Origin: Nitrosomonas sp.
GTDB taxonomy: Bacteria > Pseudomonadota > Gammaproteobacteria > Burkholderiales > Nitrosomonadaceae
Direction: 5' to 3'
Assembly: GCA_016710135.1 (NCBI GenBank)
Contig: JADJLM010000001.1
Span: forward strand, 124,001 to 188,000
Length of the DNA stretch: 64,000 nucleotides
Shown here: positions 10,460 through 19,796 of the stretch, in pieces
How positions within the stretch are numbered: position 1 is the stretch's first letter
How the letters are laid out: every line of letters begins with the position of its first letter
Notes under the pieces: model-generated
Told to the model about the DNA's origin: nothing
Database searches by the model: none
Seen by the model: only the letters and a program-made list of their open reading frames with translations
Program-made: the position numbers and the translations under genes

Positions 10460-11044
10460 ATGCAAGAATCGCACAATTCATCATCAAGTGAACAAGAGCT
10501 TATTTCGATGAGTACAGAAACGAGTAGTACTAGTAACGCTGGGGATACGCTTATTTCTGAATCGGTAATTGAATCAACACCGAGCTTAGAGCAACTACTG
10601 AAGGACGCTGAACTAAAAGCAACTGAACACCATGATGCTTGGTTACGCGCCAAAGCAGATGCTGAGAATATTCGTAAACGTGCTCAAATCGATATCGCCA
10701 ACGCGCATAAATATGCGATTGAGAAATTCTCAATTGAGTTACTTGCCGTTATGGATAGCCTAGATGCAGCAATGGTTGTGGAAAATATAACACTAGAAAA
10801 TTTTAGAAATGGTGTTGAGCTTACCCATAAACAGCTGACCAATGTTTTTGAAAAATTTAATATTAAAGCGATAAGTCCAGTAGGGGAGAAATTTGATCCT
10901 CATCAGCATCAAGCGATGTGTATGGTCGAGTCGGAACTCCCAGTGAATACCGTGACACAGGTCATGCAGCGTGGGTATATGTTATTTGACCGAGTAATTC
11001 GCCCTGCCATGGTGGCTGTTTCAAAAAATAAAGAAGGTGCTTGA
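10460..11044 (+). CDS. grpE: Nucleotide exchange factor GrpE
   Basis: 194 residues. An acidic, serine-rich N-terminal tail is followed by the long coiled-coil (about residues 45-110, with HDAWLRAKADAENIRKRAQ) and the C-terminal beta domain with PVGEKFDPHQHQAM and VMQRGYMLFDRVIRPAMVAV. It releases ADP from DnaK. The start ATG 10460 has a GAGAGGA ribosome binding site. First gene of the grpE-dnaK-dnaJ group, behind a sigma-32 promoter; a second such promoter overlaps its own stop codon. Confidence 0.97.
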   Translation: MQESHNSSSSEQELISMSTETSSTSNAGDTLISESVIESTPSLEQLLKDAELKATEHHDAWLRAKADAENIRKRAQIDIANAHKYAIEKFSIELLAVMDSLDAAMVVENITLENFRNGVELTHKQLTNVFEKFNIKAISPVGEKFDPHQHQAMCMVESELPVNTVTQVMQRGYMLFDRVIRPAMVAVSKNKEGA

Positions 11045-11067
11045 ATTTTCTTGATGAACCCCCATTT
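11040..11067 (+). promoter_or_regulatory. Sigma-32 heat-shock promoter of dnaK
   Basis: CTTGAAT (11040-11046), 13-base spacer, CCCCATTT (11060-11067). The -35 element overlaps the grpE stop codon TGA 11042-11044. Same spacing as the promoter before grpE. Confidence 0.85.
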
Positions 11068-11118
11068 CAGAATCTAATTTGAGGTAATTGAAATTATTTA
11101 TTAAAGGACTAAACCAGA

Positions 11119-13050
11119 ATGGCAAAAATAATAGGAATTGATTTGGGAACAACAAACTCCTGTGTGGCGGTAATGGAGAATGGTAAACCTAAAGTAATCG
11201 AAAACTCGGAAGGTACTCGTACCACACCATCGATTGTTGCTTATACGGAGGATAATGAGATTCTTGTCGGGGCTTCAGCAAAACGTCAAGCTGTGACCAA
11301 TCCTAAAAATACCTTATTCGCAGTTAAACGATTGATTGGCCGTCGCTTTGATGAGGACATGGTGCAACGCGATATCAAGATGGTGCCTTATAGTATCGTT
11401 CGTGCAGATAATAGTGATGCATGGGTGGAAGTACGCGGAAGAAAAATAGCACCACCAGAAATTTCGGCACAGGTTCTGATTAAAATGAAGAAAACTGCAG
11501 AAGACTATTTGGGTGAGTCCGTGTCTGAAGCTGTTATCACGGTTCCAGCGTATTTTAATGACTCACAGCGGCAAGCAACAAAGGATGCTGGTCGTATTGC
11601 TGGTCTGGAAGTGAAACGCATTATCAATGAGCCAACTGCGGCTGCACTCGCATTTGGTATGGATAAAAAGGAAGGTGACCGAAAAATCGCGGTCTATGAT
11701 CTCGGTGGTGGAACATTTGATATTTCTATTATTGAAATCGCTGAGATAGAAGGTGAGCATCAATTTGAGGTACTTGCGACCAATGGAGATACATTCCTAG
11801 GGGGTGAAGATTTTGACTCTCGAGTGATTGAATATTTGGTTGATGAGTTTAAAAAAGAAAGTGGCATTGATCTTAAGAAAGATATGCTCGCGTTGCAACG
11901 ACTTAAAGATGCAGCTGAAAAAGCTAAAATTGAACTATCGTCAAGCCAGCAAACTGAAGTGAATTTGCCCTATATTACGGCAGATGCCAGTGGCCCCAAA
12001 CATCTTGCGATAAAAATTACGCGCGCTAAATTAGAAAGCTTGGTTGAAGAGCTGATTGAGCGGACTATTGATCCATGTCGAACTGCAATCAAAGATGCAG
12101 GTTTATCTTTCTCGGATATCCATGATGTCATCTTGGTTGGCGGGCAAACAAGAATGCCTAAAGTCCAAGAGAAGGTTAAGGAGATTTTTGGTAAAGAACC
12201 TCGCAAAGACGTAAACCCAGACGAAGCAGTGGCGATCGGCGCTGCGATTCAAGGTGGCGTGTTGCAAGGTGATGTTAAAGATGTATTGCTGTTGGATGTG
12301 ACGCCGCTATCGTTAGGTATCGAAACGTTGGGTGGTGTCATGACAAAGTTAATTCAAAAAAATACGACCATTCCAACAAAAGCAAATCAAGTGTTTTCAA
12401 CAGCCGATGATAGTCAAACTGCCGTAACAATTCACGTATTGCAAGGTGAGCGTGAAATGGCTTCAGGGAATAAAAGTCTCGGTCAATTCAACTTAACCGA
12501 TATTCCGTCAGCTCCTCGTGGTATGCCTCAAATCGAAGTAACATTTGATATTGATGCAAATGGTATTTTACATGTATCGGCTAAAGATAAAGCAACGGGT
12601 AAAGAAAATAAAATTAAAATTCAAGCGAGCTCGGGCTTATCGGAAGACGAAATTAAACGTATGGTCAAAGATGCTGAAACGCATGCTGAGGACGATAAAA
12701 AAGCGTTGGAATTGGGTAATAGTAGAAACCAATGTGATGCCATGATTCATTCAGTTAGAAAATCACTCACAGAGTATGGTGATAAGCTTGAGGCTGATGA
12801 AAAAGCTAAGATCGAGGAGGCATTGAAAGATGCTGAAGAAGCGCTGAAATCAAATGATAAAGATATCATTGATGCCAAAACTCAAGCACTGACTCAAGCA
12901 TCACAAAAGCTTGCTGAGAAAATTTATGCTCAGGATCAAACACAAAGTGGGGAGACAAAAACAGAGTCAACCGCTGAGAAAGGTAGTGAAAAAACAGTTG
13001 AAGGTGAAGTAGTCGATGCGGAATTTGAGGAAGTTAAGACAAAGAAATAA
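11119..13050 (+). CDS. dnaK: Chaperone DnaK (Hsp70)
   Basis: 643 residues, full length. IIGIDLGTTNSCVAVMENG at the N-terminus is the first phosphate loop; AVYDLGGGTFDISIIEI and VILVGGQTRMPKVQ are the second phosphate and adenosine motifs; the linker VLLLDVTPLSLGIETLGG leads into the substrate-binding domain. The tail ends with a charged GEVVDAEFEEV motif typical of bacterial DnaK. It has its own sigma-32 promoter 52 bases upstream and is followed 196 bases later by dnaJ. Confidence 0.99.
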   Translation: MAKIIGIDLGTTNSCVAVMENGKPKVIENSEGTRTTPSIVAYTEDNEILVGASAKRQAVTNPKNTLFAVKRLIGRRFDEDMVQRDIKMVPYSIVRADNSDAWVEVRGRKIAPPEISAQVLIKMKKTAEDYLGESVSEAVITVPAYFNDSQRQATKDAGRIAGLEVKRIINEPTAAALAFGMDKKEGDRKIAVYDLGGGTFDISIIEIAEIEGEHQFEVLATNGDTFLGGEDFDSRVIEYLVDEFKKESGIDLKKDMLALQRLKDAAEKAKIELSSSQQTEVNLPYITADASGPKHLAIKITRAKLESLVEELIERTIDPCRTAIKDAGLSFSDIHDVILVGGQTRMPKVQEKVKEIFGKEPRKDVNPDEAVAIGAAIQGGVLQGDVKDVLLLDVTPLSLGIETLGGVMTKLIQKNTTIPTKANQVFSTADDSQTAVTIHVLQGEREMASGNKSLGQFNLTDIPSAPRGMPQIEVTFDIDANGILHVSAKDKATGKENKIKIQASSGLSEDEIKRMVKDAETHAEDDKKALELGNSRNQCDAMIHSVRKSLTEYGDKLEADEKAKIEEALKDAEEALKSNDKDIIDAKTQALTQASQKLAEKIYAQDQTQSGETKTESTAEKGSEKTVEGEVVDAEFEEVKTKK

Positions 13051-13074
13051 GTTGTAAGTTATTTCGAGCCTAAG

Positions 13075-13122
13075 CGCAGGGTATGCAAGAAAATGAGATG
13101 ATGATTTCTTGCTTACACTGCG
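13075..13122 (+). other. Long hairpin between dnaK and dnaJ
   Basis: Two 18-base arms (13075-13092 and 13105-13122), complementary except for two mismatches, around a 12-base loop. It is followed by GTTTTAGTTTTG rather than a clean T run. It could be a partial terminator, an RNA processing signal or an mRNA stabiliser that sets the dnaK to dnaJ ratio. Confidence 0.6.
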
Positions 13123-13246
13123 TTTTAGTTTTGAGATGAGCAATAACTATTCCATTAATACTCAAGGACAATTACGTTATACACATTTGGAAGTAATCGA
13201 TCAGAGCACTCGTTGATTGATTGCATTCATGTAACAGGAAATTTAT

Positions 13247-14362
13247 ATGGCTAAGCGAGACTATTATGAAGTCCTAGGCATTAGTAGAGATACTGATGAG
13301 AATGAAATCAAGAAAGCCTATCGCAAGTTGGCAATGAAATATCATCCAGATCGAAATGCGGGAGATACGAAGGCGGAAGAAAAATTTAAAGAAGCCAAAG
13401 AAGCCTATGAAATATTATCTGATGTGAGCAAGCGCGCGGCCTACGATCAATATGGTCATGCAGGCATTGATACTAGCGCTGCTGGCGCCGGGCATGCACA
13501 AGGGTTTGGTGATGCATTCAGCGATATTTTTGGCGATATCTTTGGAACACGCGGAGGAGGAGGGCGCTCCAATGCTCACCGCGGTGCAGACCTTCGTTAT
13601 AATCTAGAAATTACACTTGAGCAGGCGGCGCGGGGTTCTGAAACAAAAATTCGCATTCCGACGATGGCAATTTGTGATACCTGTAATGGTTCTGGTGCGA
13701 AACCTGGAACGACACCAAAAACCTGTTCAACCTGTGATGGGCATGGCCAAGTCAGAATGCAGCAAGGGTTTTTTTCAATTCAACAGACTTGCCCAAAATG
13801 TCATGGTAGCGGAAAAATGATCACATCTCCTTGTTCTGCTTGCCATGGAGCAGGGCGCATCAAACAGCATAAAACGCTAAATGTCAAAATACCTGTCGGT
13901 GTTGATGATGGAGATCGAATTCGATTATCAGGGGAAGGTGAAGCTGGAATTAATGGGGGACCTGCAGGTGATTTGTATGTGGTAATTCAATTATCAAGTC
14001 ACCCGGTATTTCAGCGAGAGGGGAACGATTTACATTGTGAAATACCGATTAGTTTTGCAACGGCTGCTTTAGGTGGGGAGATTGAAGTCCCGACTTTAGA
14101 GGGGCATGCGAAAATCAAAATATCTGCTGAAACACAAACGGGTAAGATATTTCGTTTGCGGGGTAAGGGTATAAAAGGGGTACGCAGTAATTCGGCTGGC
14201 GATTTGTTATGTCATGTTGCGATTGAGACCCCTGTTAATTTGACTGCACGTCAAAAAGAGTTGCTACAAGAACTAGAAGATATTAGTCAGAAAGATAATT
14301 CTAGGCATAGCCCCCGAGCAAAATCATGGATGGAAAAAGCGCGTGAATTTTTTTCAGAGTAA
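13247..14362 (+). CDS. dnaJ: Co-chaperone DnaJ (Hsp40)
   Basis: 371 residues in the standard order: J domain (residues 4-70, with the HPD motif in KYHPDRN), a glycine- and phenylalanine-rich linker (FGDAFSDIFGDIFGTRGGGG), four CxxCxGxG zinc repeats (CDTCNGSG, CSTCDGHG, CPKCHGSG, CSACHGAG) and the C-terminal peptide-binding domains. It stimulates the DnaK ATPase and delivers substrates. The start has an ACAGGAAA ribosome binding site. Confidence 0.98.
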   Translation: MAKRDYYEVLGISRDTDENEIKKAYRKLAMKYHPDRNAGDTKAEEKFKEAKEAYEILSDVSKRAAYDQYGHAGIDTSAAGAGHAQGFGDAFSDIFGDIFGTRGGGGRSNAHRGADLRYNLEITLEQAARGSETKIRIPTMAICDTCNGSGAKPGTTPKTCSTCDGHGQVRMQQGFFSIQQTCPKCHGSGKMITSPCSACHGAGRIKQHKTLNVKIPVGVDDGDRIRLSGEGEAGINGGPAGDLYVVIQLSSHPVFQREGNDLHCEIPISFATAALGGEIEVPTLEGHAKIKISAETQTGKIFRLRGKGIKGVRSNSAGDLLCHVAIETPVNLTARQKELLQELEDISQKDNSRHSPRAKSWMEKAREFFSE

Positions 14363-14464
14363 TTCCAGGGTAGGAAGTCAGTAGATTTTTCTAGGTGTTC
14401 TGGATTAGAGGACGTTGATTTGAGTAAGCTCCTGATGTGTTATTGATAAAACCCAGTAAGTTGT

Positions 14465-15349
14465 TTATTTAAAGACGGTAGTTGACAGATAACGATCACC
14501 CCTATCGCAAGCGATAAAAACGATGGTGGCACCTTCGACTTTATCGGAAATTTTAAGTGCAGCAGCAAGTGCACCCCCTGAGGAGATACCGGTAAAAATA
14601 CCTTCTTCGCGGGCTAGGCGTCTTGTCATGGTTTCTGCTTCAGTTTGGGACACAAAGAGGATGCGATTAACGAGCGTTGGGTCGTAAATCTTAGGGAGGT
14701 AGTTTTCAGACCATTTTCTGATACCTGGTATTTGAGACCCTTCTTCAGGTTGTACACCAATAATATTAATGCCAGGATTAGCTTCGGCAAAATATCGTGC
14801 GCATCCCATAATCGTTCCCGTTGTGCCCATACTGCTGACAAAATGAGTAATTGATCGATTGGTTTCATGCCATATTTCAGGTGCTGTGCCTTCGTAGTGA
14901 GCTAATGGATTATCGGGGTTAGCGAATTGGTCAAGAATGAATCCTTGACCTTCATTTCGCATCTGTTCTGCAATGTCTCTGGCGCGTTCCATGCCACCCT
15001 CTTTAGGCGTTAGGATGATTTTCGCACCATAGGCGCTCATTGATTGGCGCCGTTCAATGCTTAAGTTCTCTGGCATGACTAAAATCATCTGGTAACTCAT
15101 CATGGCAGCAGCCATCGCTAATGCGATTCCAGTATTACCACTGGTTGCTTCAATCAAAGTATCGCCCGGTTTTATGGTTCCTCGCTGTTGTGCGCGCATG
15201 ATCATTGAAAGAGCTGGTCGGTCTTTGACTGACCCGGCTGGATTATTGCCTTCTAACTTAGCTAAAAGCGTATTGCTAGTTTTCCCAGGTATACGTTTAA
15301 GTTGTACTAGAGGGGTGTTACCAACATAATCTTGAATCGTTTTGAACAT
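14465..15349 (-). CDS. cysM: Cysteine synthase B
   Basis: 294 residues, a PLP-dependent O-acetylserine sulfhydrylase. The PLP lysine is Lys42 in NPAGSVKDRPA; the TSGNTGIALA loop binds the substrate carboxylate and MGTTGTIMG binds the PLP phosphate. The shorter length and the RxLxxxEGIFTGISSGGAL segment fit the CysM branch rather than CysK. It makes cysteine, which also feeds the glutathione genes elsewhere in the window. Confidence 0.92.
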   Translation of the reverse strand: MFKTIQDYVGNTPLVQLKRIPGKTSNTLLAKLEGNNPAGSVKDRPALSMIMRAQQRGTIKPGDTLIEATSGNTGIALAMAAAMMSYQMILVMPENLSIERRQSMSAYGAKIILTPKEGGMERARDIAEQMRNEGQGFILDQFANPDNPLAHYEGTAPEIWHETNRSITHFVSSMGTTGTIMGCARYFAEANPGINIIGVQPEEGSQIPGIRKWSENYLPKIYDPTLVNRILFVSQTEAETMTRRLAREEGIFTGISSGGALAAALKISDKVEGATIVFIACDRGDRYLSTTVFK

Positions 15350-15436
15350 AGGTGAGTTTATATTTTTTGAAACACCAATAAAGAAATCGAATTATTACAT
15401 ATAGGGCACAGATTTGATAAAACATAGGATTAAAAA

Positions 15437-15477
15437 AGCAAAAACCCTCTGAAATTAAATTTCAGAGGGTTTTTGCT
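15437..15477. terminator. Bidirectional-looking terminator between comEA-like gene and cysM
   Basis: A perfect inverted repeat with 20-base arms (15437-15456 and 15458-15477). The core CCCTCTGAAA / TTTCAGAGGG is flanked by A on one side and T on the other, so it can end transcription in either direction. On the minus strand it sits 13 bases past the comEA-like stop codon. Confidence 0.85.
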
Positions 15478-15490
15478 GATGCGCGCTCTT

Positions 15491-15805
15491 TTACTTAGAA
15501 GGCAGCTCTTCTTTTTTTACAACCATTTTTTCTGTATCAGGTGCAGCAGCAATTTCACCAACAATTAATTCATCACGGATTTGATCAATGGTACTTGGAC
15601 CTACACCACTAACCTTTTCTAAATCATCAATAGATTTGAAATGGCCGTGCTGATTTCGATATTCTATAATGGCTTTCGCTTTAGCCGGTCCAATTCCTTT
15701 TAAAGCTTCGAATTCCGCTTCAGATGCCGTGTTGATATTAACGCCAGCGAAAACAGCGCTGTTGAATACAAAAAAGATTACTAAAAGTTGTAAAAATCTT
15801 TGCAT
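15491..15805 (-). CDS. ComEA-like helix-hairpin-helix DNA-binding protein
   Basis: About 104 residues from ATG 15805, which has an excellent ribosome binding site (ACAGGAGA) and opens a signal peptide (QRFLQLLVIFFVFNSAVFA). The upstream start at 15847 lacks both. The mature part holds two helix-hairpin-helix motifs (LKGIGPAKAKAIIEYR and VSGVGPSTIDQIRDEL) in the VNINTASEAEFEALKGIG context of the ComEA family. Such proteins bind DNA in the periplasm during natural uptake; here the gene stands alone, so a role in competence is an inference. Confidence 0.8.
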   Translation of the reverse strand: MQRFLQLLVIFFVFNSAVFAGVNINTASEAEFEALKGIGPAKAKAIIEYRNQHGHFKSIDDLEKVSGVGPSTIDQIRDELIVGEIAAAPDTEKMVVKKEELPSK

Positions 15806-15954
15806 AAAATCTCCTGTAGTAAAAAAAGATTGCCAATTGAAATGCAAATCAAGCGATCAAGAGGCCAAAATATATCGGCAGATTGTTATAGAGTTTTAGG
15901 TTGAGATGAAATAAATCAACTAAAAGAATCAAGCAATTCGGAAACGCGTTTGCT

Positions 15955-17564
15955 TTAAGATAAAATTGTAAGCAAAGGTACTGCAAAACCAATAGCAGTA
16001 ATAGTCATTAGTAATAAGCCTAATTGGCTATAATCAGCAGGAACAGCTACCTCACCCGTGCTAGCATCAATGACCTCTCGAGATATGATGAAAATTTGAT
16101 TGATGTATTTTGTGCACAATTGAGAGGCCGATAGTGCAAGATTAGTAAAAGAAGCCATAACGGCAAAAAAGGTCGCTTTCAGTTTATCAGGGGCTGAATT
16201 GGCAATCCAAGCGAGCATTGGAATCATAGCGATTTGCCCTAAAGGTGATTCTAACGCTGTATCTACGATAGCGATAAAGCGTGCATCAACGATGCCCCCT
16301 GTTAATGTCGCAGTCCATTCATGTAATCCAAAGTACATTCCAATGATAGGTAAAGAGAGAATTGTGCCTGCAATTGTAAGTATTCCAATAATAAAAGCCA
16401 TCGACCGTTCCGCCATAAAGCGTCGGAAGATAAACATGCCTGCAAGCGTTAAGGCAGAACCAATTAATGAAAGTGTTGCTAGAAATTGTTGATCAAAACC
16501 AAGGTGATCAATCATCCACCAAGTTGAGCCGGCACCTGGTCCAGGGATGGCTCGAAATGCAAATATTAGAATTGCGGTACCAACTAGCATATTGCGGGCT
16601 TCTTCGTCTAATTCACCTGAAATACGTCCTATTAAGAAGAGAACGATAGCCATGGATAATCCAAAAACGATCTCTTCTGCGCCACTAACACCCCCTAGTC
16701 CTACGCTTAGCGAGATGACGGTGAAGGCAGCGCCTCCTCCCAGAATCCACCAATTGATTGGAGGAGCGCCAGCGTGTGTATCTAAGAGAGCAATTGAATC
16801 TTCACGCCCGATTCCTTGTCGTATTAAGTGGGCGATATTTTTTCTTCTAAGATAGCTCGCTAGGAATACTCCACCCACAGACACAATGGGAATAATTAGC
16901 GCAAGTTGATAAATAAATAAGTAGGTTGCTAAATTTTTCTGATTCAGATAGCGAGCCCATATCGTGCATCAGAATGACATTCAGAATCGAGACAAAAAAC
17001 TCCTCCACCTATAATTGCAACCCGACCCAGCGTTTGCATGGTGACATGCATTTGCTTGCGAGCCTCATGTGAAATTGCTTGCCCATTTGAATCTACTTTG
17101 GGAACAGCTTCAACGGTCATTGCGTCTGCAACCACATCCTGAAGCACGTAACCAATTGGAGCAAGTAATGCAGCTAGTACATACCAATTTTCGATTGGTA
17201 TTATTTCTTGCATATCACTCGGATATCCAAGTAATCCAATCATGATTAATAAACTGAGCATGATCAAACTGGCGCCCAGATAGACAAGAAAGCCCTTCCA
17301 TCGCCAAACTAGATCGACTAAATGACCAAGTGGCATTTTTAGCGCCCAAGGCAAAGCCATCCAGAATCCCAATGCGGCTAGAAATTCTGCTGACAGTCCC
17401 AGTCGCTCTTTGACATAAAAAGTACCAACAATACTAGTTAAACTTGAAATGCCGGCTGCTAAATAAACCATGAGTGGCGGCAGATAAGACAATTTAATTT
17501 CACGACCCAGCGAAAGGACTGCGTCATCAAGCCAACAATAAATGTGATTGAGAAATTTAATCAA
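15955..17564 (-). CDS. Multi-spanning transporter of the major facilitator type, broken reading frame
   Basis: Two open frames make one protein. The N-terminal 195 residues (start 17564) hold about five membrane helices; the rest, to stop 15955, holds about seven more. Between roughly 16930 and 16995 the frame changes at least twice; reading across gives FVSILNVILM then ARYLNQKNLATYLFIYQLAL before the second half. One change lies at a T run on the coding strand (16992-16997 region). The twelve-helix layout and motifs such as GFWMALPWALKMPLGHLVD suggest a BT1/MFS-type carrier; the substrate is unknown. Probably intact in the organism. Confidence 0.7.
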
Positions 17565-17606
17565 TTGAATTTTTTACGATCGTTTTAGGTTATAAATCAA
17601 TTATCA

Positions 17607-18755
17607 TTAGCTGGGTGGACGCTTACCCACAGTGACGCTGAGTGATTTCTCAGATTGATTTCGAAAGATAGTTAATAAAACAGTTCTGCCAGGGGGTAAA
17701 GCAGCAACCAAATTAAGTACTTCTGCAGAATTACTAATTTCATTACCATCGACTGCTTGTAAAATATCACCCGGTTTTATACCCGCATGATCGGCTGGCC
17801 CATCTTTAAGCACGCCTGTAATGAGGATACCCCCTAGTTTTTTTAATTTCAGAGACTCAACCAATTCCGGCGTAACATCGTGCATACTTACACCGAGCCA
17901 ACCCCTTGTCACGCCCCCGGTTTCAATGATTTGCTTCATAATTTGTATAGCTGCACTAACAGGGATGGCGAATCCAATACCCAGTGATCCCCCAGTACGA
18001 GACCAAATTGCTGTATTAATACCGATTAGGTTGCCAGCGGTATCGGTTAGGGCGCCTCCGGAATTACCTGGGTTAATGGCAGCATCGGTTTGTATGAAAT
18101 TCTCAAAGGTATTGATGCCCACTTGCGATCGGCCTTTTGCGCCTATAATTCCCATGGTTACGGTTTGGCCGACAGCAAAGGGGTTGCCAATTGCTAATAC
18201 AATATCGCCTATTTTTGCAGATTCCGAGTTGCCGATGGTAATACTGGGCAGGTTTTCTAGATCAATTTTTAGGACGGCTAAATCACTTTTCCGGATCGGA
18301 TCCAATAATTTTGCCTTAGCATTTCGACCATCCACCAGTGCAATTTGTATTTCACTTGCAGCTTCTACAACATGATGATTTGTTAGAATATAACCTTCAG
18401 AGCTGACAATAACACCAGAACCAAGGCTGGATGTTCGTTTCGTTTTGGGGCTGAAACGGTCTCCAAAAAAGAACTGAAACGCCTGATCATCCAACTGGGG
18501 ATGCGTCGGCGATCGAACCTCTTTGCTGGTAAAAATATTGACAACCGAAGGCATCGCAGTTTCAGCAGCCGCATTGAAGCTATCAGGTATGATAGTAGGA
18601 TTCACAGCAATATATTCTTTGATTGTGGCGATTTTTCCGCGAGGCGTCCATGGAAGTAATTCTGGTCGCAATGTGGAAACAACAAAAAAGATAGCTAGCA
18701 AAACAGTGACGGTTTGTGCAAAGATCAACCAGAGTTTATTCATTGGCAAATTCAT
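17607..18755 (-). CDS. DegS/AlgW-like trypsin-family serine protease with one PDZ domain
   Basis: 382 residues: one N-terminal membrane helix (about residues 9-29) that anchors it in the inner membrane facing the periplasm, a trypsin-like domain with the triad His128 (TNHHVV), Asp158 (RKSDLAV) and Ser232 (NPGNSGGAL), and one C-terminal PDZ domain (about 275-375). A single PDZ plus an uncleaved anchor fits DegS/AlgW, which start the envelope-stress cascade by cutting an anti-sigma factor; DegP/DegQ proteins usually carry two PDZ domains. GTG/ATG choice aside, Met5 is an alternative start. Divergent from the nif3 gene. Confidence 0.88.
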   Translation of the reverse strand: MNLPMNKLWLIFAQTVTVLLAIFFVVSTLRPELLPWTPRGKIATIKEYIAVNPTIIPDSFNAAAETAMPSVVNIFTSKEVRSPTHPQLDDQAFQFFFGDRFSPKTKRTSSLGSGVIVSSEGYILTNHHVVEAASEIQIALVDGRNAKAKLLDPIRKSDLAVLKIDLENLPSITIGNSESAKIGDIVLAIGNPFAVGQTVTMGIIGAKGRSQVGINTFENFIQTDAAINPGNSGGALTDTAGNLIGINTAIWSRTGGSLGIGFAIPVSAAIQIMKQIIETGGVTRGWLGVSMHDVTPELVESLKLKKLGGILITGVLKDGPADHAGIKPGDILQAVDGNEISNSAEVLNLVAALPPGRTVLLTIFRNQSEKSLSVTVGKRPPS

Positions 18756-18807
18756 ACTTACAATAAAGCGAATATTAAATATATAACCGATAGGTTGGAA
18801 CTAAACA

Positions 18808-19554
18808 ATGCTGCAATACAATCTAGAAAATTATCTTAATCAATTACTGGAAATTTCGCGCTTTCGCGATTATTGCCCAAATGGACTTCAAGTGGAAGGG
18901 CATAAGCAAATAAATACTTTGATTAGCGGCGTTACGGCTTCGCTAGAATTGATAGAAGTCGCTATCGCTAGCAATGCTGATGGAATTCTTGTGCACCATG
19001 GTTATTTCTGGAAGGGAGAAGATCCTTGTATACGAGGCATGAAACATCAACGCCTTAGTTTGTTACTGGAACATGGGATTAATCTTTTTGCGTATCATTT
19101 GCCGCTCGATGCGCATTTAGAGTTCGGTAATAATATTCAATTAGCACGAAGGCTTGGTTTGCAGTACGATGGCCTTTTTGGAGAACAAGCTATTGCGATG
19201 CATGGGCAATTGGCTAATTGTATGATGCTCAGGGATTTTGGGAAGGTTATTGCTACTGCCCTGAATAGAGAACCATTGATTATTGGTGATCTATCCCAAA
19301 AGGTGCAACGAATTGCATGGTGCACCGGAGCGGCACAAGGTTGTTTTGAAGAAGCGATTCATGCACAGGTTGATGCGTTCCTTACCGGAGAGATTTCTGA
19401 GCAAAATGTCCATATGGCCAGAGAATCAGGGGTTGCTTTTATTGCTGCAGGTCACCACGCAACGGAGCGCTATGGCGTTCAGGCACTCGGTATGCACATT
19501 GCAGAACGGTTTGGAATCAACCATGAATTTATTGATCTGATGAACCCGGTATGA
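18808..19554 (+). CDS. Nif3-like dinuclear metal-centre protein
   Basis: 248 residues of the NIF3/YbgI family. Metal-binding segments are visible: VHHGYFWKGEDP, YHLPLDAH and, near the end, GHHATERYG. The family forms hexameric rings with a two-metal site; its reaction is unsettled (often labelled GTP cyclohydrolase 1 type 2). It is transcribed away from the DegS-like gene across a 52-base gap. Confidence 0.9.
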   Translation: MLQYNLENYLNQLLEISRFRDYCPNGLQVEGHKQINTLISGVTASLELIEVAIASNADGILVHHGYFWKGEDPCIRGMKHQRLSLLLEHGINLFAYHLPLDAHLEFGNNIQLARRLGLQYDGLFGEQAIAMHGQLANCMMLRDFGKVIATALNREPLIIGDLSQKVQRIAWCTGAAQGCFEEAIHAQVDAFLTGEISEQNVHMARESGVAFIAAGHHATERYGVQALGMHIAERFGINHEFIDLMNPV

Positions 19555-19634
19555 CTAGAATGCAATTGCATAACGAGATGCAACACTGGATTTAATGAGA
19601 TAAACAGGTAGTGTTGCAGCGTATTGGGCTACTT

Positions 19635-19736
19635 TTAAGGTTTATCTTTGTCTTTCTTTTTTTTAGGAACTGTCCACCAAATAATGAAAAGAAAAAGCGC
19701 CAATGCAAGCGCTGCTTCAATAATTAATACCCACAT
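19635..19736 (-). CDS. Small single-helix membrane protein (33 residues), hypothetical
   Basis: ATG 19736 to TAA 19635. The peptide is one hydrophobic helix (VLIIEAALALALFLFIIWW) followed by a strongly basic lysine/aspartate tail, a convincing topology for a tiny inner-membrane protein with its tail in the cytoplasm. The ribosome binding site is weak (AAAGAAAA). No name can be given. The composition could in principle arise by chance in AT-rich DNA. Confidence 0.5.
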   Translation of the reverse strand: MWVLIIEAALALALFLFIIWWTVPKKKKDKDKP

Positions 19737-19796
19737 ATTATTTTCTTTATTGTTTTAATAAAATCGTAATAACAGCATACCACTAACCTGAATTTG

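Noticed and set aside
10318..10653. 111-codon ORF on the minus strand over the grpE start
   Set aside because: It covers the sigma-32 promoter and the grpE N-terminus and has low-complexity serine-rich content, a shadow of the coding strand.
16199..16855. Plus-strand ORFs of about 100 codons opposite the transporter gene
   Set aside because: Antisense shadows of membrane-helix codons; no start signals or family features.
19579..19618. Inverted repeat TGCAACACT / AGTGTTGCA after the nif3 gene as a terminator
   Set aside because: The loop is 22 bases and no T run follows on the plus strand; it may be chance or a weak signal.
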